Positions 32,018-33,366 of a stretch of DNA of 33,366 bases are shown in pieces. Made by a program: the position numbers and the translations under genes. The DNA is from an uncultured Bacteroidales bacterium. GTDB taxonomy: Bacteria; Bacteroidota; Bacteroidia; Bacteroidales; Bacteroidaceae. Every line of letters begins with the position of its first letter. The first letter of the stretch is position 1. A model generated the notes under the pieces. That model saw only the letters and a list, made by a program, of their open reading frames with translations, made no database searches and was not told where the DNA came from. Location: NCBI GenBank assembly GCA_902772585.1, contig CACYBB010000029.1, forward strand, positions 1 to 33,366, written 5' to 3'.

Positions 32018-32629
32018 ATGGCATTGAAAGTAAAAGCAGTAGAGAGATTAGTAAAGTTCAAGAAGAACGACCCAGGCCAGTACCGTTACGTGATGCAGCC
32101 CGAGCTCTACACGGCCCTCGCGCAGGACAAGGTGATCAAGGAGGCTGCTCTCCGAAGTGGTGTGAACCGCGGTGTGATGCAGGCCTGTTGGGATGCAGCC
32201 GGAGAAGTGATCAAGGCGTGGGCGACGGAAGGTCACTCGGTGGCGCTGCCTGGACTCGGCACCATGCGCTTCGGCCTGCGCGCCAAGAGTGTGGAGAAGG
32301 TGGAAGACGTGAAAGCGGGTCTGATCTCCAGTCGCCGCATCATCTTCACCCCTGCCACCGACCTGAAGGACGAGTTGGCCGACACCGCCATCCAGATCAC
32401 CTGTTTCGACCGCAACGGTGATGAGGTGAAGCGTGTGACATCAACCGATCCAGGCACCGTGGAGGATCCTGACACTTCGACAGGCTCAGAGACCGAGGGT
32501 GAGAACGGCTCAGGCTCTTCGACAGGCTCAGAGACCGGTGGCAACGGTGGCAACGGTGGTAACACCAGCGGTGGAAGCGGTATCATCCCCACTCCAACAG
32601 ATCCTGAAGACGACCAGCCAGCGGGCTAA
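32018..32629 (+). CDS. HU-like DNA-binding protein (HU-HIG type) with low-complexity tail
   Basis: A 203-residue protein. Residues about 1-130 resemble the Bacteroidota HU/IHF-like 'HU-HIG' domain: LKVKAVERLVKFKKNDPGQY, GVNRGVMQACWDAAGEVIKAWA, the turn VALPGLGTMRFGLRA and SRRIIFTPATDLKDEL. It should bind or bend DNA. The C-terminal 70 residues are acidic and Gly/Ser-rich (STGSETEGENGSGS), encoded partly by a 21-bp direct repeat with 42-bp period. The gene has a long structured leader and is followed by a terminator and the smalltalk gene, an order typical of Bacteroidota accessory islands. Confidence 0.85.
   Translation: MALKVKAVERLVKFKKNDPGQYRYVMQPELYTALAQDKVIKEAALRSGVNRGVMQACWDAAGEVIKAWATEGHSVALPGLGTMRFGLRAKSVEKVEDVKAGLISSRRIIFTPATDLKDELADTAIQITCFDRNGDEVKRVTSTDPGTVEDPDTSTGSETEGENGSGSSTGSETGGNGGNGGNTSGGSGIIPTPTDPEDDQPAG
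32475..32537 (+). repeat. 21-bp direct repeat in the HU-like gene
   Basis: CTTCGACAGGCTCAGAGACC plus one G occurs at 32475-32495 and 32517-32537, identical and 42 bp apart. It encodes the repeated STGSET peptide. CTTCGACAGGCTCAG is a common dispersed repeat core in related genomes (from memory). Confidence 0.75.
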
Positions 32630-32638
32630 ACTTCAACA

Positions 32639-32669
32639 TGGGGGCAGTTCAGCCTAAGGGCTGCCCCCA
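32639..32669 (+). terminator. Terminator after the HU-like gene
   Basis: TGGGGGCAG (32639-32647) pairs with CTGCCCCCA (32661-32669), a perfect 9-bp stem. The T-run is weak, so it may be a partial terminator or mRNA 3'-end stabiliser. Confidence 0.65.
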
Positions 32670-32712
32670 GTATTAAAAGACTAAGAAACATCAAATTAAA
32701 ATTAAGAGAGTT

Positions 32713-32814
32713 ATGAGTAAGAAAGAAACCGCAAAGTTTATTGCGCAGATTATTGTATCCATCGCGAGTGCGATCCTGACGGCCCTTGGCGCCACGTCCT
32801 GCATGGGACTGTAA
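32713..32814 (+). CDS. Smalltalk protein
   Basis: A 33-residue micro-protein: MSKKETAKFIAQIIVSIASA then ILTALGATSCMGL. It matches the form of the Bacteroidota 'smalltalk' family: charged N-terminus, one hydrophobic helix, short tail. Smalltalk genes usually lie next to HU-like and cell-wall hydrolase genes in mobile islands, as here. The hydrophobic helix suggests membrane association. The GATSC segment is only loosely lipobox-like and very close to the end, so lipidation is unlikely. Function is unknown. Confidence 0.8.
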   Translation: MSKKETAKFIAQIIVSIASAILTALGATSCMGL

Positions 32815-32820
32815 AAATCG

Positions 32821-32850
32821 GAGGCCGACCTCGATGAGGTCGGCCTCTTT
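32821..32850 (+). terminator. Rho-independent terminator after smalltalk
   Basis: GAGGCCGACCTC (32821-32832) and GAGGTCGGCCTC (32836-32847) form a perfect 12-bp stem with a 3-nt loop, followed by TTT. Confidence 0.9.
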
Positions 32851-32856
32851 CATCAA

Positions 32857-32882
32857 GCGTTTCGCGTTACAGTGTTACAGTC
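32857..32882 (+). repeat. GTTACAG iteron-like repeat, copy 3
   Basis: GCGTTTCGCGTTACAGTGTT then ACAGTC matches 31645-31669 apart from one inserted base. From here to 33040 I see no gene, only a weak open frame ending at TAG near 33010 that I cannot assign. Confidence 0.6.
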
Positions 32883-33050
32883 AAAAAACAAGGTGATATT
32901 GACGACAACTTTATTTCTTCAGCAATTCCCATATGTCACTCATGGTACACCTATTAATGCAGAAGAGGCAGATGGTGACACAAAACTCGACCGCTTGACG
33001 GCTCGCCAATAGATAATTATACGCAAAAATAAAAGAATCTGGTTCAAAAA

Positions 33051-33142
33051 TTTGGCTAATTCATTTGAAAAGTGTATTTTTGCAACACGAAAAATCATTG
33101 AAAAGTGTATTTTTGGATTGAAAAAACCTATTGAAAAGTGTA
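33051..33142 (+). promoter_or_regulatory. Three 33-bp tandem repeats with embedded promoters
   Basis: TTGAAAAGTGTATTTTTG occurs at 33065 and 33098 and its first 12 bases at 33131, a constant 33-bp spacing. TATTTTTG inside the first unit (33075-33082) with TTTG at 33051-33054, 20 nt apart, makes a good Bacteroidota promoter. Confidence 0.65.
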
Positions 33143-33143
33143 A

Positions 33144-33366
33144 AATAGCCATGTCGGCTCCGTGTATGAGAGTGTAGTTGCCCAGGAACTTCGTGCACAC
33201 GGACATAAGCTATTCTATTACGACAATCGCAAGCAGGGTGAGGTCGACTATTTGGTTGACGATCATTTAAAAAAACTCCTCAGAAGTATTGACGAGATAA
33301 AGCGCCCGTTTGCTTCCAAGGAGTCTTCTATAAACGGAGAACAAGCCTCCGATGTTCTTTCTGAGT
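33144..33366 (+). pseudogene. Remnant of an AAA/DUF4143 ATPase (C-terminal fragment, runs off the window)
   Basis: An open frame without a start codon begins after an in-frame TAA at 33141. It encodes GSVYESVVAQELRAHGHKLF and then YYDNRKQGEVDYLVDDH, the C-terminal restriction-endonuclease-like segment of ATP-binding proteins of the DUF4143 family. The ATPase domain and most of DUF4143 are missing, although the promoter-like repeats lie just upstream, so an internal deletion is likely. After VDDH the expected IEVKSGK segment is replaced by LKKLLRSIDEIKRPF, suggesting a second junction near 33268. The gene end lies beyond the window. Confidence 0.6.

Noticed and set aside
32890-33012. Open frame ending at TAG near 33010 (ends DTKLDRLTARQ)
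   Set aside because: No start codon, no promoter and no family recognised; could be a gene remnant but the evidence is too weak to annotate.
33065-33142. 33-bp repeats as a short CRISPR array
   Set aside because: The 18-bp core with 15-bp gaps is too short for repeat-spacer units, and the core contains a promoter element.

Overview
The window is chromosomal or mobile-element DNA of a Bacteroidota bacterium, most likely a gut or oral member of the Bacteroidales such as Prevotella or a relative. The evidence is the repeated TAnnTTTG -7 promoter element (mostly TATCTTTGC or TATATTTGC) in front of almost every transcription unit, A/T-rich leaders without strong Shine-Dalgarno sites, an RpoD-type sigma factor of Bacteroidota form, BspA-like repeat proteins, and a HU-like protein (HU-HIG type) followed by a 'smalltalk' micro-gene.

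Positions 1-9.4 kb: the 5' tip of a secreted protein (minus strand), an unusual second RpoD-like sigma factor with a small membrane protein, then a dense set of enzymes that act on ribose, ADP-ribose or NAD-type substrates. These are a frameshifted nucleoside 2-deoxyribosyltransferase-like gene with a truncated phosphoesterase-like tail, a PfkB sugar kinase fused to a YqiA-like esterase, an ADP-ribosyltransferase-fold protein directly followed by a NADAR (YbiA-like) protein, a polyvalent-type kinase with small acidic partner ORFs, and a SIS domain fused to an ADP-ribosylglycohydrolase. Two of the small acidic ORF units share a 50-bp promoter repeat that is 98% identical.

Positions 9.4-26.2 kb: an overlapping AddB-like/AddA-like nuclease-helicase pair, a 2H phosphoesterase, a lipoprotein and a BspA-like secreted protein, a Fic protein with its inhibitory motif, a HAD phosphatase with a hypothetical protein, an AAA ATPase with a calcineurin-like phosphoesterase, a hypothetical protein with a MoxR ATPase and VWA protein, and a lysine-rich hypothetical protein. 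Nucleotide-end and phosphoester chemistry (2H, HAD, metallophosphoesterase) recurs. It fits a broad NAD/ADP-ribose and nucleic-acid damage, repair or conflict theme, but that link is inference from gene content.

Positions 26.2-33.4 kb: a replication module typical of Bacteroidota mobile elements. A minus-strand operon encodes an OB-fold-like protein, a small protein, a VirE_N/BT4734-type primase joined to a DUF3987 helicase, a basic protein and an M15 peptidase. Its promoter is preceded by six TTCTC repeats at exactly 10-bp spacing. Next come a frameshifted gene between inverted REP-like repeats, an AT-rich tract flanked by GTTACAG iteron-like repeats (a candidate origin), the HU-like gene with a uORF and hairpin in its leader, the smalltalk gene, and a deleted remnant of a DUF4143 ATPase behind three 33-bp promoter-like repeats. 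No tRNA, rRNA, CRISPR array or intact transposase was seen.
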